From Kineococcus rhizosphaerae (GTDB lineage: Bacteria > Actinomycetota > Actinomycetes > Actinomycetales > Kineococcaceae): a DNA stretch of 64,000 bases. The notes beneath the pieces were generated by a model. That model ran no database searches. It saw only the letters and a list, made by a program, of their open reading frames with translations, and was not told the origin of the DNA. The position numbers and the translations under genes were made by a program. Position 1 is the stretch's first letter, and each line of letters starts with the position of its first letter. Shown here in pieces: positions 18,293-27,014 of this stretch. The stretch covers positions 806,001 to 870,000 of the forward strand of contig NZ_PVZF01000001.1 in NCBI RefSeq assembly GCF_003002055.1, read 5' to 3'.

Positions 18293-18309
18293 GATAACGA
18301 AGGGTTATC
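18293..18309. promoter_or_regulatory. Palindrome in the YjbQ-operon/LysR divergent region
   Basis: Perfect inverted repeat GATAAC-GAAGG-GTTATC, AT-rich compared with its surroundings, lies 20 bases before the LysR start and 56 bases before the yjbQ start. A further GTTA/TAAC pair overlaps it (from 18280). LysR regulators bind such dyads between divergent genes; that this is the operator is inferred. GATAAC recurs just after the lysR stop (19230-19235). Confidence 0.6.
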
Positions 18310-18328
18310 GCAACGGAGGTGATCACCC

Positions 18329-19231
18329 GTGAACCGCGACGTCACCCTGCGGCTGCTGAGGTACTTCGAGACCCTCGGCCGGGAGCTGAACTACCGTCGC
18401 GCCGCCGAGCGGCTCTACATCTCCCAGCCGGCGCTGTCCTCGGCGATCCGCCAGCTCGAGGGCTCGGTGGGGGCGCGGTTGTTCGACCGCGACACCCACT
18501 CGGTGAGCCTGACGGAGGTGGGACGCGAGTGGTTGCCGCACGTGCGCTCGGCGCTGCGGGAGGTGGATTCCGCGCTCGACGCAGCGGCCTCGATCGTCGA
18601 CAGCGCCCGGGTGCGGATCGGGTACCTCATCGGCACCGGGGCGGACCTGCTGTTCCAGCTGCTCGACGGCGTGGACCAGGCCCTGCCCGGCCTGACGGTC
18701 GAGACCACCGAGTTCGACTTCACCGATCCCAGCGCAGGTCTGGCCTCGGGGGCCTGCGACATCGCTCTGCTGCGCCCTCCCGTCGACGTGCCCGACCTGC
18801 AGTCCGTCGTGGTCGCCGAGGAGTCCTGGGTGGCGTGCCTGCCGCGCACGCACCGGCTGGCCGGGCGGACCGAGCTGCGGATCGAGGAACTGCTCGACGA
18901 GCCCCTCGTGGTGGCCCCGGGGTCGGCGGGGGTGTGGCGCGACTACTGGATGGCCTCCGACGCCCGCGGGGGCCGCCCCGCGCACGTCGCCGCCGAGGCC
19001 GCCACCTACGAGGCCGAGACCACCCTGATCGCCCGGGGGGTGGGCATCAGCTTCACCACCTCGTCCCTGCGCCGGCTCTACGACCGTCCGGGCATCCGCT
19101 TCGTCCCGATCCTCGACCGTCCCGTGAGCTACACCTGCCTGGCCTGGCGCCCGGACCGGCTCTCGGCGCCGGCCTGGCGCCTCGTGCAGCACCTGAGGGA
19201 CCGGATCCCCGCCACGCGGGAGCACCCGTGA
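18329..19231 (+). CDS. LysR family transcriptional regulator
   Basis: Encodes 300 residues: an N-terminal winged helix-turn-helix (LRYFETLGRELNYRRAAERL, then SQPALSSAIRQLEGSVGARL) and a C-terminal type-2 periplasmic-binding-like effector domain from about residue 90. The GTG start at 18329 has an unusually strong ribosome binding site (GGAGGTGATCA, 18315-18325), close to full complementarity with the 3' end of 16S rRNA. Divergent from the yjbQ-kinase operon and 121 bases before an amine permease gene, it is the probable activator of one or both. Confidence 0.93.
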   Translation: MNRDVTLRLLRYFETLGRELNYRRAAERLYISQPALSSAIRQLEGSVGARLFDRDTHSVSLTEVGREWLPHVRSALREVDSALDAAASIVDSARVRIGYLIGTGADLLFQLLDGVDQALPGLTVETTEFDFTDPSAGLASGACDIALLRPPVDVPDLQSVVVAEESWVACLPRTHRLAGRTELRIEELLDEPLVVAPGSAGVWRDYWMASDARGGRPAHVAAEAATYEAETTLIARGVGISFTTSSLRRLYDRPGIRFVPILDRPVSYTCLAWRPDRLSAPAWRLVQHLRDRIPATREHP

Positions 19232-19352
19232 TAACCACTGCCTAAGAGCTGATGCGAGTTTCGTCCTTCCGTGCGGGCGCGAGCGGCGGGTTCACTCCTC
19301 CACAACCCGCGGCGCGGCCGCCGGGTCACCCGACGAGACGAGGAGTTGCGCC

Positions 19353-20870
19353 ATGACCGACCAGGTGAGGCCACCGCGCACCGACCTGGCGCCGCCCCCG
19401 CGCCGGATCGGGGAGGACGAGGACGACCGGCTGGCCGAGTTCGGGTACGAGCAGAAGCTGGACCGGTCGGTGGGCCGCGTCGCCTCCTTCGCGATCGGGT
19501 TCTCCACCATCAGCGCCACGACGGCCGTCTTCACCGGGTTCGGGGCCGGCTACCTCAACGCCGGGTCGCCGTTCATCTGGACGCTCTTCCTCGCCATCCC
19601 GGTCTTCCTGCTGTGGACGCTGATCGCCGCCGACGTCGCAGCCAAGATCCCGCTCGCCGGCTACGCCTACCAGTGGACGAGTCGGCTCAACGGGTCCAGC
19701 TTCGGCTGGTTCACCGGCGCCTGCGCGCTGTTCGGCTGGGTGAGCGGGATGACGAGCCTGGGGTACGTCTTCGCGGGGTACGTCGGCAGCGTGTTCGACT
19801 GGCGTCTCACGCAGGGCGGCCAGATCGGCATCGCCATGGCCGTGGTGAGCCTGTGCGTCCTGGTCAACGCCTACCGGGTGCGACTGGCCACCTTCATCAA
19901 CAACATCGGGGTCGGGCTCGAGCTCGTCGTCACTCTCGGGGTGACGCTCGTGGTGGCCGTCGTGGCCTTCGCCGTCCCCGGCAACGCCCAGCCCCTGTCC
20001 TCGCTGTTCTCCGGCACGAGCCCGGACGCCGCGACGCCCTACGTCCTGGCCTGGCTCGCGGCCTCCCTCGGTCCCTTCTTCGGCCTGGTGGGGGTGGAGG
20101 CCGTCGCCGACGTGGCCGAGGAGACCCGCGACGCCCGCCGGGTGATCCCGCGCACCATGTTCTACGCCTTCGCGACGTCGTGCGTCATCGAGTTCGGCAT
20201 GTACCTCGTGTACGTGCTGGCGATCAAGGACCCCACGGCGCTGGCGGACTCCCCCGCCCCGATCGAGGAGATCATCAGTCAGCAGCTCGGCCCGGTGTTC
20301 TCCCGCGTCGTCGTGGCGGTCGCCCTGACGAACATCCTGGTGTGCCTGCTGGCGAACGTCCTCGTCGGGACGCGCCTGCTGTACTCGCTCTCGCGCGACA
20401 ACATGATGCCGTTCTCCCGGGCCCTGCGGCACGTGGACCCCACCCGCAAGACCCCCACCACGGCGGTGCTGACCCTGGGCGTCGTGTCGCTGCTGCTGCT
20501 GTCGTCGGCGCTGGTGAGCCAGCAGGCCTTCAACTACTTCCTCGGCATCGCGACGCTGGCGTTCTTCACCACCTACGTGCTGCAGACGGTCGGTCTGCTC
20601 GTGGCCACGCGGCGCGGGCGCATCCCCGCCGCCGAACCCGGGACCTTCGACCTCGGCCGGGCCCGGACCCCGCTGCTGGTCGTGAGCCTGGTGGTCTTCG
20701 CCGCCGTGGAGACCGCCCTGCTGTTCCTGCCCGCGTTCGCGGGCAACGGCTTCGTCTTCGCCGGCATCGTCGGCGTGGCGTTCGCGTGGTGGCTGCTCGC
20801 CCTGCGCCGGCGCCTGCGCCTGGGGCTGGCCGGGCCGCGCTTCGCGCAGGAGCACCCCGACGCACCGTGA
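19353..20870 (+). CDS. APC superfamily amino-acid/choline-type permease
   Basis: Encodes 505 residues with about 12-14 hydrophobic segments. The conserved ADVAEETRDARRVIPRTM segment between helices near residue 250 is typical of the amino acid/choline transporter (ACT) branch of the APC superfamily, which carries GABA, choline, ethanolamine-like amines or amino acids. ATG 19353 has AGGAG eight bases before it. It follows lysR on the same strand and is convergent with the class-III PLP enzyme, so it may serve either the operon to its left or the kinase/phospholyase pair to its right. Substrate unknown. Confidence 0.85.
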   Translation: MTDQVRPPRTDLAPPPRRIGEDEDDRLAEFGYEQKLDRSVGRVASFAIGFSTISATTAVFTGFGAGYLNAGSPFIWTLFLAIPVFLLWTLIAADVAAKIPLAGYAYQWTSRLNGSSFGWFTGACALFGWVSGMTSLGYVFAGYVGSVFDWRLTQGGQIGIAMAVVSLCVLVNAYRVRLATFINNIGVGLELVVTLGVTLVVAVVAFAVPGNAQPLSSLFSGTSPDAATPYVLAWLAASLGPFFGLVGVEAVADVAEETRDARRVIPRTMFYAFATSCVIEFGMYLVYVLAIKDPTALADSPAPIEEIISQQLGPVFSRVVVAVALTNILVCLLANVLVGTRLLYSLSRDNMMPFSRALRHVDPTRKTPTTAVLTLGVVSLLLLSSALVSQQAFNYFLGIATLAFFTTYVLQTVGLLVATRRGRIPAAEPGTFDLGRARTPLLVVSLVVFAAVETALLFLPAFAGNGFVFAGIVGVAFAWWLLALRRRLRLGLAGPRFAQEHPDAP

Positions 20871-20878
20871 GCTCACGG
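20865..20878. other. 14-base palindrome over the permease stop codon
   Basis: CCGTGAGCTCACGG is a perfect palindrome without a loop; it includes the TGA stop of the permease and lies between convergent genes. It is too short and loopless to be a convincing terminator; its role, if any, is unknown. Confidence 0.35.
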
Positions 20879-20903
20879 GACCCCGCTGCGGACCGGCCCG
20901 CGA

Positions 20904-22268
20904 TCAGGCCCCGAGGGCCGTGAGGGACTCGTCCAGGGCCCGTACCACCGTGTCCACGTCACCGGCCGCGAAGACCAGCGGCGGGCGCAGCTTGAGGACG
21001 TTGCCGTGGGGCCCGGCGACCGAGGTGAGGACGCCGCGCTCGCGCAGCTCCTCCAGGACCGCCAGGGCCAGGTCGCGGTCCGGCTCGCGCGTCGAGCGGT
21101 CCGTGACGAGTTCGAGGCCGGTGAACAACCCCACCCCGCGGACGTCGCCCACGGCCTCGTGGGCGACGGCCAGCGCGTCCAGCGCGTCCCGGAACCGGGC
21201 GCCGACCTCGAGCGCGTGCTCCTGCAGGCCCTCCTCGCGCAGGACCCGCAGGACGGCGCGGGCGGCCGCCATCGAGACGGGGTTGCCGCCGAACGTGTTG
21301 AAGTACGGGACGCGGTCGCTGAAGGCCCGCAGCACGTCCTCGCGCGCGAACAGGCCCGAGACCGGGATGCCGTTGCCCATGGGTTTGCCCGTGGTCACGA
21401 GCTCGGGGACCAGCCCGTGCCGGGCGAACCCCCAGAACTCCTCCCCGGTCCGGGCGAACCCCGGCTGCACCTCGTCGGCGATGAACACGCCACCGGCGGC
21501 GCGCACCACGTCGACGGCCTCGGCGAGGAACCCGCGCCGCCCCGGCAGGACGCCGTCGGAGGAGAACACGGAGTCCGCGATGAACGCGGCGACGCCGAAC
21601 CCGTCGGCCTGCAGGGACGCGACGGCCTCGCGCACGCGGTCGGCGAACCAGGGGCCGAGCCTGGCGGGCGGCAGGCCCTGCCGGTAGGCGTCGGGGGCGG
21701 GGACGAGGCGGGTGGTCGGGGCCAGGGGCTGGCCCGACCCCAGCGCCGGGGAGAAACCCGACGTCAGGTCGCTCGTCCCGTGGTACGCCTCGCTCGTGGC
21801 GATGACGCCGAGGTTCCCGCTGAACTCGCGCGCGACGCGGACCGCGAGGTCGTTGGCCTCCGAGCCCGTGCACTGGTACATCGCCTTCCACGTCCCCGGG
21901 GCGGGGACCGCGGGGAGCGTCGCGAGGATCTCGTCGGTGTAGTCGAGGATCGTCTCGTGCAGGTACCGCGTGTGCGTGTTCAGCTGCTGCAGCTGGGCCG
22001 TGACGGCCTCGACGACGGCCGGGTGGCAGTGCCCGATGCTGGCGACGTTGTTGTACAGGTCCAGGTACCGGCGCCCGTCGGCGTCGAACAGGTACTGCCC
22101 CTCACCCCGCACCAGGTGGACCGGCCGGCGGTAGAACAACCGGTAGGAACCCCCCAGGACCCGTTCGCGGCGCTGCGTCAGACCCCGCGCCGCCGGGTCG
22201 AGCCCCGCGGCGTGCTCGGACCGGAAGCTGTTGGTGTCCATGATGGTGGACCGGGTGGGGGTGCTCAT
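20904..22268 (-). CDS. Class-III PLP enzyme, AGXT2L/phospholyase-like
   Basis: Encodes 454 residues of the class-III aminotransferase fold. The PLP Lys is in TTGKPMGNG, preceded by FIADEVQPGFARTG. The N-terminal block LFDADGRRYLDLYNNVASIG, GHCHPAVVEAV, RYLHETILDYTDEI and CTGSEANDLAVRVAR resemble the AGXT2L group, whose members in animals and bacteria are ammonio-phospholyases acting on phosphoethanolamine or 5-phosphohydroxylysine rather than transaminases. A kinase of the matching type is encoded divergently next door, supporting that reading. ATG 22268 has GAGGAG five bases upstream. A true transaminase remains possible. Confidence 0.78.
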   Translation of the reverse strand: MSTPTRSTIMDTNSFRSEHAAGLDPAARGLTQRRERVLGGSYRLFYRRPVHLVRGEGQYLFDADGRRYLDLYNNVASIGHCHPAVVEAVTAQLQQLNTHTRYLHETILDYTDEILATLPAVPAPGTWKAMYQCTGSEANDLAVRVAREFSGNLGVIATSEAYHGTSDLTSGFSPALGSGQPLAPTTRLVPAPDAYRQGLPPARLGPWFADRVREAVASLQADGFGVAAFIADSVFSSDGVLPGRRGFLAEAVDVVRAAGGVFIADEVQPGFARTGEEFWGFARHGLVPELVTTGKPMGNGIPVSGLFAREDVLRAFSDRVPYFNTFGGNPVSMAAARAVLRVLREEGLQEHALEVGARFRDALDALAVAHEAVGDVRGVGLFTGLELVTDRSTREPDRDLALAVLEELRERGVLTSVAGPHGNVLKLRPPLVFAAGDVDTVVRALDESLTALGA

Positions 22269-22492
22269 GGTTCTCCTCGCGCTGCGCTCGACGTGGTGGC
22301 GCCCGAACCCTCACGGCGGTGGCTGTCGCCGCGATCCTGACGGCCGCCGGTGACCCGCTGGTTCGCCCCGCGTTTCCGGCGCGTCAACTCCGCACCGGTC
22401 GTGTGAACTGTTCGTTACGGGGCCCGCCGCCGGGGCGTGCCCGTGCCAGGATCGTCGCGGCGCCCAGCCCTCCCCGCTCCCGGGGAGTTCCC

Positions 22493-23626
22493 GTGACCGC
22501 ACCCACCACCGCACCCACCACCGCACCCACCGCCGCACCCACCGCCGCACCCACCGCCGCACCCACCGCCGCACCGTCCGCTCCACCGTTCGCGCGGTTC
22601 GCGTCCCTGCGCCGCGGGGACCCCGCCCCCGGCTGGCTGCACCGCACGGTGCTCGACGCCTGGGGCCTGCCCGCCGCCACCTCGCTCACGCTCATCGCCG
22701 TCTCGGAGAACGCGACCTTCCGCGTCGAGACCGGCGGGTCACCGGTCGGGGTGCTGCGGGTCCACCGACCCGGGTACGTCGCCGACGCCGCGCAGATCGA
22801 GGCGGAGCTGCACTGGGTGCGGGCCGTCGGCGAGGACACCGACGTGCGGGTGCCCGAGGTGCGAGCGCTGCGCGACGGTTCCCTGGTCCACGCCTTCACC
22901 GACGAGACCGGCGCGCGCTGGTTCGCCGTGCAGTTCGGGTTCGTCGACGGCGAGGTCCTCGAGGACGTCCTGGCCGCCGGCGACGTCGACCTGGACGTCG
23001 TGCGCGCCCGGTACGCCGAGATCGGCGCGACGACCGCCGCGCTGCACGAGCACGTCGGCGCCTGGACCCCGCCGCGGGGTTTCACCCGGTTCGACTGGGA
23101 CCTCGACGACGCGCTGGGGGCGGGCAGCCGCTGGGGCGACTGGCGCCGGGCCGCCCTGAGCCCGCAGCAGCGGGACGTGTGCGAGCGGGGGGAACTCGCC
23201 GCGCGCGCCGTCCTGGCCACCGCGACCCCGACCGGGCTCGTCCACGCCGACCTGCGCCCCTCGAACCTCATGGTCGACCGGGCGGGGCGGCTGACCGTCA
23301 TCGACTTCGACGACTGCGGGTGGGCCAGGCTGCTGTGGGACTTCGCCGCCGCCCTGAGCTTCATCGAGCACGAGGACTTCACCCCCGCGCTCGCCTCGGC
23401 GTGGCTGGCCGGCTACCGGACGGTGCGCCCGCTGTCCGAGGAGGACCTCGAGGTCGCGGCGGCGCTGTCCGTCGTGCGCCGGCTGCAGATGCTGGGCTGG
23501 ACCACCACCCACCGGCAGGACGCCCTGCCCCCGGCGGTCTGGGCCGCGCAGGTGCCCGGGACGGCGCGCGTGGTGGGAGAGTACCTGCGCCGCCCCCGCT
23601 GGCTGTTCGAGGACGGTGCGCGCTGA
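22493..23626 (+). CDS. APH/choline-kinase-fold small-molecule kinase
   Basis: Encodes 377 residues. The catalytic loop GLVHADLRPSNLMVDRAG and the metal-binding VIDFDDCG show the aminoglycoside-phosphotransferase/choline-kinase fold; the substrate is a small alcohol or amino alcohol. Homologues of hydroxylysine kinase are often next to or fused with AGXT2L phospholyases, which fits the divergent neighbour. The first 30 residues are a repetitive APTT/APTA tail and are probably disordered. GTG 22493 is preceded by GGGGAG; a later start after the repeats cannot be ruled out. A resistance role is possible but less likely in this context. Confidence 0.78.
   Translation: MTAPTTAPTTAPTAAPTAAPTAAPTAAPSAPPFARFASLRRGDPAPGWLHRTVLDAWGLPAATSLTLIAVSENATFRVETGGSPVGVLRVHRPGYVADAAQIEAELHWVRAVGEDTDVRVPEVRALRDGSLVHAFTDETGARWFAVQFGFVDGEVLEDVLAAGDVDLDVVRARYAEIGATTAALHEHVGAWTPPRGFTRFDWDLDDALGAGSRWGDWRRAALSPQQRDVCERGELAARAVLATATPTGLVHADLRPSNLMVDRAGRLTVIDFDDCGWARLLWDFAAALSFIEHEDFTPALASAWLAGYRTVRPLSEEDLEVAAALSVVRRLQMLGWTTTHRQDALPPAVWAAQVPGTARVVGEYLRRPRWLFEDGAR
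22499..22570. repeat. Six 12-base tandem repeats at the kinase 5' end
   Basis: Six back-to-back units: two GCACCCACCACC followed by four GCACCCACCGCC. They encode APTT twice and APTA four times. Perfect copies suggest recent expansion and possible length variation among isolates. Confidence 0.9.
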
Positions 23627-23671
23627 GCCGGCCGGAGTGCGGGGCGGGACGGGCGAGGGGACGATGACCGC

Positions 23672-24496
23672 GTGAGCAGCGACGCGATCTCCCGCACCGG
23701 ATCCCGCGACGGCGTGCGGCAGGTGGTCGTGGTGGCCAGCGCGGTGCTCGGCATCGCCGGTGCCGCCATCGGTTCGGGGGCGTTCGGGGGTACCCCGATC
23801 GCCTCGGCCGCCGGTGGGGCGCTGTCGGCGGACTCGACGCTGGTGGCTCCCGCCGGACCCGCGTTCGGCGTCTGGTCGGTGATCTACACCGGGCTCGTCG
23901 GGCTGTCCGCCTGGCAGGCGCTGCCCGCGCACCGGGAGGACCCCCGCCAGCGCGCGACGGGGTGGTGGACGGCGGCGTCGCTGCTGCTGAACGCGGTGTG
24001 GATCGGGACCGTCCAAGCCGGGGGCCTGTGGCTGTCCGTGGTCGTCATCGCGGTGCTGCTCGTCGTCCTCGTGCGGACCTTCACGCTGCTGCTGCGCGAG
24101 CGGCCCACCTCGCGGGTCGAGGCGGTGCTCGTCGACGGGACCGTGGGGCTCTACCTGGGGTGGGTGTCGATCGCGACGGTGGCGAACACGGCGGCGGCAC
24201 TGCGCGCGTCGGGCCTGACGGGCGGTGAGACCGGCTGGGCCGTGGGCGTCCTCGGCGTCGCGACCGCGGTGGGCGCGTTCACCGCGGTGCGCTCGCGCGG
24301 GCGGCTGGCGTTCGGCGCGGGCCTGGCCTGGGGGCTCGGCTGGGTCGCGGCGGGACGCGCGGGGGCCGAGCAGAACACCTCCACGACCGTCGCCGTCGCG
24401 GCGGGGGTGGCCGCCACGGTGGTCGCGGGGACCACCGTGGCGGCTCGGCTGTCGAACCTGCTCCTCAGCCGCGCACGACGGCGGCGACTCGGCTGA
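23672..24496 (+). CDS. TspO/MBR-like (tryptophan-rich sensory) membrane protein
   Basis: Encodes 274 residues with seven or eight hydrophobic segments. [33 protein letters not shown] and [20 protein letters not shown] resemble the long actinobacterial members of the tryptophan-rich sensory protein group related to TspO. Such proteins bind porphyrin-like ligands in other bacteria; here function is unknown. GTG 23672 is used; an ATG at 23663 is in another frame and stops after three codons. The 3' end overlaps the end of convergent proS by 32 bases. Confidence 0.65.
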   Translation: MSSDAISRTGSRDGVRQVVVVASAVLGIAGAAIGSGAFGGTPIASAAGGALSADSTLVAPAGPAFGVWSVIYTGLVGLSAWQALPAHREDPRQRATGWWTAASLLLNAVWIGTVQAGGLWLSVVVIAVLLVVLVRTFTLLLRERPTSRVEAVLVDGTVGLYLGWVSIATVANTAAALRASGLTGGETGWAVGVLGVATAVGAFTAVRSRGRLAFGAGLAWGLGWVAAGRAGAEQNTSTTVAVAAGVAATVVAGTTVAARLSNLLLSRARRRRLG

Positions 24497-26225
24497 CGGC
24501 CTCGGCGACCGGGACCTGCTCGGACCCGCCGCTGCGGCGGTCCTTCAGCTCCACGAGCCCCTCGGCCAGCCCCTTGCCCACGACGAGGATCGTCGGGACG
24601 CCGATGAGCTCGGCGTCCTTGAACTTCACGCCCGGGGACACCTTCGGGCGGTCGTCGTAGAGGACCTCGACGCCGGTGGCCTCGAGCTCGGTGGCGATCC
24701 GCTGCGCCGTCTCGAAGACCGCCGCGTCCTTGCCCGTGGCGACGACGTGGACGTCGGCCGGCGCGAGCGCACGGGGCCAGACCAGCCCCTTGTCGTCGTG
24801 GTTGCCCTCGGCGACGCAGGCCATGGCCCGGGTGACGCCGATGCCGTAGGACCCCATGGTCACGACGACCTGCTTGCCGTTCTCGTCCAGCACCTTCAGG
24901 TCCAGGGCCTCGGCGAAGCGGCGGCCGAGGGCGAAGATGTGCCCGATCTCGATGCCGCGGGCCAGTTCCAGCGGACCGGAACCGTCCGGGGCGGGGTCGC
25001 CCTCCTTGACCTCGGCGGCCTCGACGAACCCGTCGGGGGTGAAGTCGCGGCCGGCGACGAGGTCGTAGACGTGCCGGCCGGGGGCGTCGGCGCCGGTGAC
25101 CCAGGCCGTGCCGTCGACGACGCGCGGGTCGACGAGGTAGCGGATGCCGGAGGCGTTCTCCGAGCCCAGGGCACCGGGCCCGATGTACCCCTTGACCAGC
25201 GCGGGGTGCTTCGCGAAGTCGGCGGCCTCGAAGGGCTCGACCTCGGCCGGGGACAGCGCCGCCTCCAGCCGCTTGGCGTCGACCTCGCGGTCGCCGGGAA
25301 CCCCGATCGCCAGCGGTTCGCGCGTCCCGTCCGGGTGCCTGAGGACCACGATGACGTTCTTCAGCGTGTCCGCGGCCGTCCACGGGCGGTCGGCGCGCGG
25401 GTGCTTCTCGTTCGAGACCGCGACGAGGGTCTCGATGGTCGGGGTGTCGGGGGTGTCCTCGACGTGCGCGGCGGGCAGGCCGTCGAAGGGGACCGGAGCG
25501 GGCGCCAGGGTCGTCACGGCCTCGACGTTGGCGGCGTACCCGCCGGGCGAGCGCACGAACGTGTCCTCACCGATCGCGGTGGGGTGCAGGAACTCCTCGC
25601 TGCGCGAACCTCCCATGGCCCCGGACATCGCCGAGACGATGACGAAGTCCAGGCCCAGGCGGGCGAAGATCTTGACGTACGCCTCGCGGTGCAGGTCGTA
25701 GGACTTCTCCAGGCCCGCGTCGTCGACGTCGAAGCTGTAGGAGTCCTTCATCGTGAACTCGCGGCCGCGCAGGATCCCCGCGCGCGGACGCGCCTCGTCC
25801 CGGTACTTGGTCTGGATCTGGTAGATCGACAGCGGCAGGTCCTTGTACGAGGAGTACAGGTCCTTGACCAGCAGCGTGAACATCTCCTCGTGCGTGGGCG
25901 CCAGGAGGTAGTCGGCGCCCTTGCGGTCCTTGAGCTTGAAGATGCCGTCGCCGTAGTCGCTCCAGCGGTTCGTCGCCTCGTAGGGCTCGCGCGGCAGCAG
26001 CGCCGGGAAGTGGACCTCCTGGGCGCCGGCGGCGTCCATCTCCTCGCGCACGACGGCCTCGATCTTGCGCAGGACCTTCAGCCCCAGCGGCAGCCAGGTG
26101 TAGATCCCGGGGGCGGCGCGCCGGACGTACCCGGCCCGCACCAGCAGCTTGTGGCTGGCGACCTCGGCCTCGACCGGGTCCTCCCGCAGGGTCCGCAGGA
26201 ACAGGGTCGACATCCGCATCAGCAC
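24465..26225 (-). CDS. proS: Prolyl-tRNA synthetase
   Basis: Encodes 586 residues, bacterial-type ProRS. Class-II motifs are present: motif 2 near [20 protein letters not shown] and motif 3 as [16 protein letters not shown]. Between them lies the inserted editing (YbaK-like) domain, about residues 230-390, that removes mischarged alanine. A C-terminal anticodon-binding domain follows ([20 protein letters not shown]). Start at GTG 26225, with ATG codons at the third and fifth positions also possible. It is 24 bases downstream of the nitrilase gene. In many actinobacteria proS follows ispG-GNAT directly; here 7 kb of accessory genes intervene. Confidence 0.96.
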   Translation of the reverse strand: MLMRMSTLFLRTLREDPVEAEVASHKLLVRAGYVRRAAPGIYTWLPLGLKVLRKIEAVVREEMDAAGAQEVHFPALLPREPYEATNRWSDYGDGIFKLKDRKGADYLLAPTHEEMFTLLVKDLYSSYKDLPLSIYQIQTKYRDEARPRAGILRGREFTMKDSYSFDVDDAGLEKSYDLHREAYVKIFARLGLDFVIVSAMSGAMGGSRSEEFLHPTAIGEDTFVRSPGGYAANVEAVTTLAPAPVPFDGLPAAHVEDTPDTPTIETLVAVSNEKHPRADRPWTAADTLKNVIVVLRHPDGTREPLAIGVPGDREVDAKRLEAALSPAEVEPFEAADFAKHPALVKGYIGPGALGSENASGIRYLVDPRVVDGTAWVTGADAPGRHVYDLVAGRDFTPDGFVEAAEVKEGDPAPDGSGPLELARGIEIGHIFALGRRFAEALDLKVLDENGKQVVVTMGSYGIGVTRAMACVAEGNHDDKGLVWPRALAPADVHVVATGKDAAVFETAQRIATELEATGVEVLYDDRPKVSPGVKFKDAELIGVPTILVVGKGLAEGLVELKDRRSGGSEQVPVAEAVSRVAAVVRG

Positions 26226-26249
26226 GGGAGCCAGGGTACCGGCGCCCCC

Positions 26250-27014
26250 TCAGCCCAGCCGGTACGTCCCGGGGCGGCGCTCGGCGAGGTAGTCCACGAC
26301 CTCCCGCGCCCGGCGCAGGTCGTCGGCGTCGACGTCGGCGACGAGCAGCGCGGGGGCGTCGTCGGGCCCGACGGCCAGGACGCGCCCGTCGGGCCCGACG
26401 ACGACGGACCCGCCGCTGAACCTCTCCCCGTCGGGGGCCGGGCCGTGGTGGTTGGCGTAGGCGAGCGCGACGCGGTTCTCGTAGGCGCGGGCGGGCAGCA
26501 GCACCCGCGCCACGCTCGGGTCGCTGATCGCGGTGGGCACCACGACGACGTCGGCCCCGGACAGGGCCAGGCCGCGCACGGTCTCGCCGAACTCCACGTC
26601 GAAGCAGACGAGGACGCCGACGCGCAGCCCGGCGACCTCCACGACCAGCGGGGTCCCGTCACCGGGGCCGAACGCGGCGCGCTCGGCCGGGCCGTACAGG
26701 TGCGTCTTGACGTAGCGGCCCAGGACGGTGCCGTCGCGGTCGACGACGACGGCCGTGATCCGGGGAACGCCCGCGTCCTCGTGCGGTTCGCTGACCACCA
26801 GGGCCACACCGGTGCGCCGGGCCACGTGCTGCACGCGCGGCAGGACCGTGGGGTCGGGGTGCACCCGGCCGGGGTCGTAGCCGCTGGTGAACAGCTCCGG
26901 GGTGAGCAGCAGGTCGGCCCCGGCGCGGGCGGCCGCGGTGGCCGCCCGCTCCAGCGTTTCGAGGTTGGCCGCGACGTCGGCGCTCGCGGCCTCCTGGGCG
27001 ACGGCGATCCTCAC
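26250..27014 (-). CDS. Nitrilase-superfamily amidase, probably 4-guanidinobutanamide hydrolase
   Basis: Encodes 254 residues of the carbon-nitrogen hydrolase superfamily with the complete Glu-Lys-Cys triad: Glu in LLTPELFTSGYD, Lys in RYVKTHLYGP, Cys in VLVCFDVEFGE. Enzymes of this branch hydrolyse omega-amides. Its start overlaps the permease stop by four bases. With a flavin amino-acid 2-monooxygenase and a ureohydrolase in the same locus, it would convert 4-guanidinobutanamide to 4-guanidinobutyrate and ammonia. The lysine-pathway amidase (5-aminovaleramidase) is the main alternative, argued against by the ureohydrolase. Confidence 0.8.
   Translation of the reverse strand: MRIAVAQEAASADVAANLETLERAATAAARAGADLLLTPELFTSGYDPGRVHPDPTVLPRVQHVARRTGVALVVSEPHEDAGVPRITAVVVDRDGTVLGRYVKTHLYGPAERAAFGPGDGTPLVVEVAGLRVGVLVCFDVEFGETVRGLALSGADVVVVPTAISDPSVARVLLPARAYENRVALAYANHHGPAPDGERFSGGSVVVGPDGRVLAVGPDDAPALLVADVDADDLRRAREVVDYLAERRPGTYRLG

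Noticed and set aside
20865-20878. 14-base palindrome considered as an attachment or terminator site
   Set aside because: Loopless, short and over a stop codon; no integrase or repeat partner nearby.
22499-22570. Second tandem repeat considered as non-coding or CRISPR-like
   Set aside because: Contiguous 12-base units in frame with the kinase; no spacers.
24465-24496. 32-base overlap of TspO-like gene and proS taken as a frameshift sign
   Set aside because: Both ends fit their families and convergent overlaps of this size occur in compact genomes.
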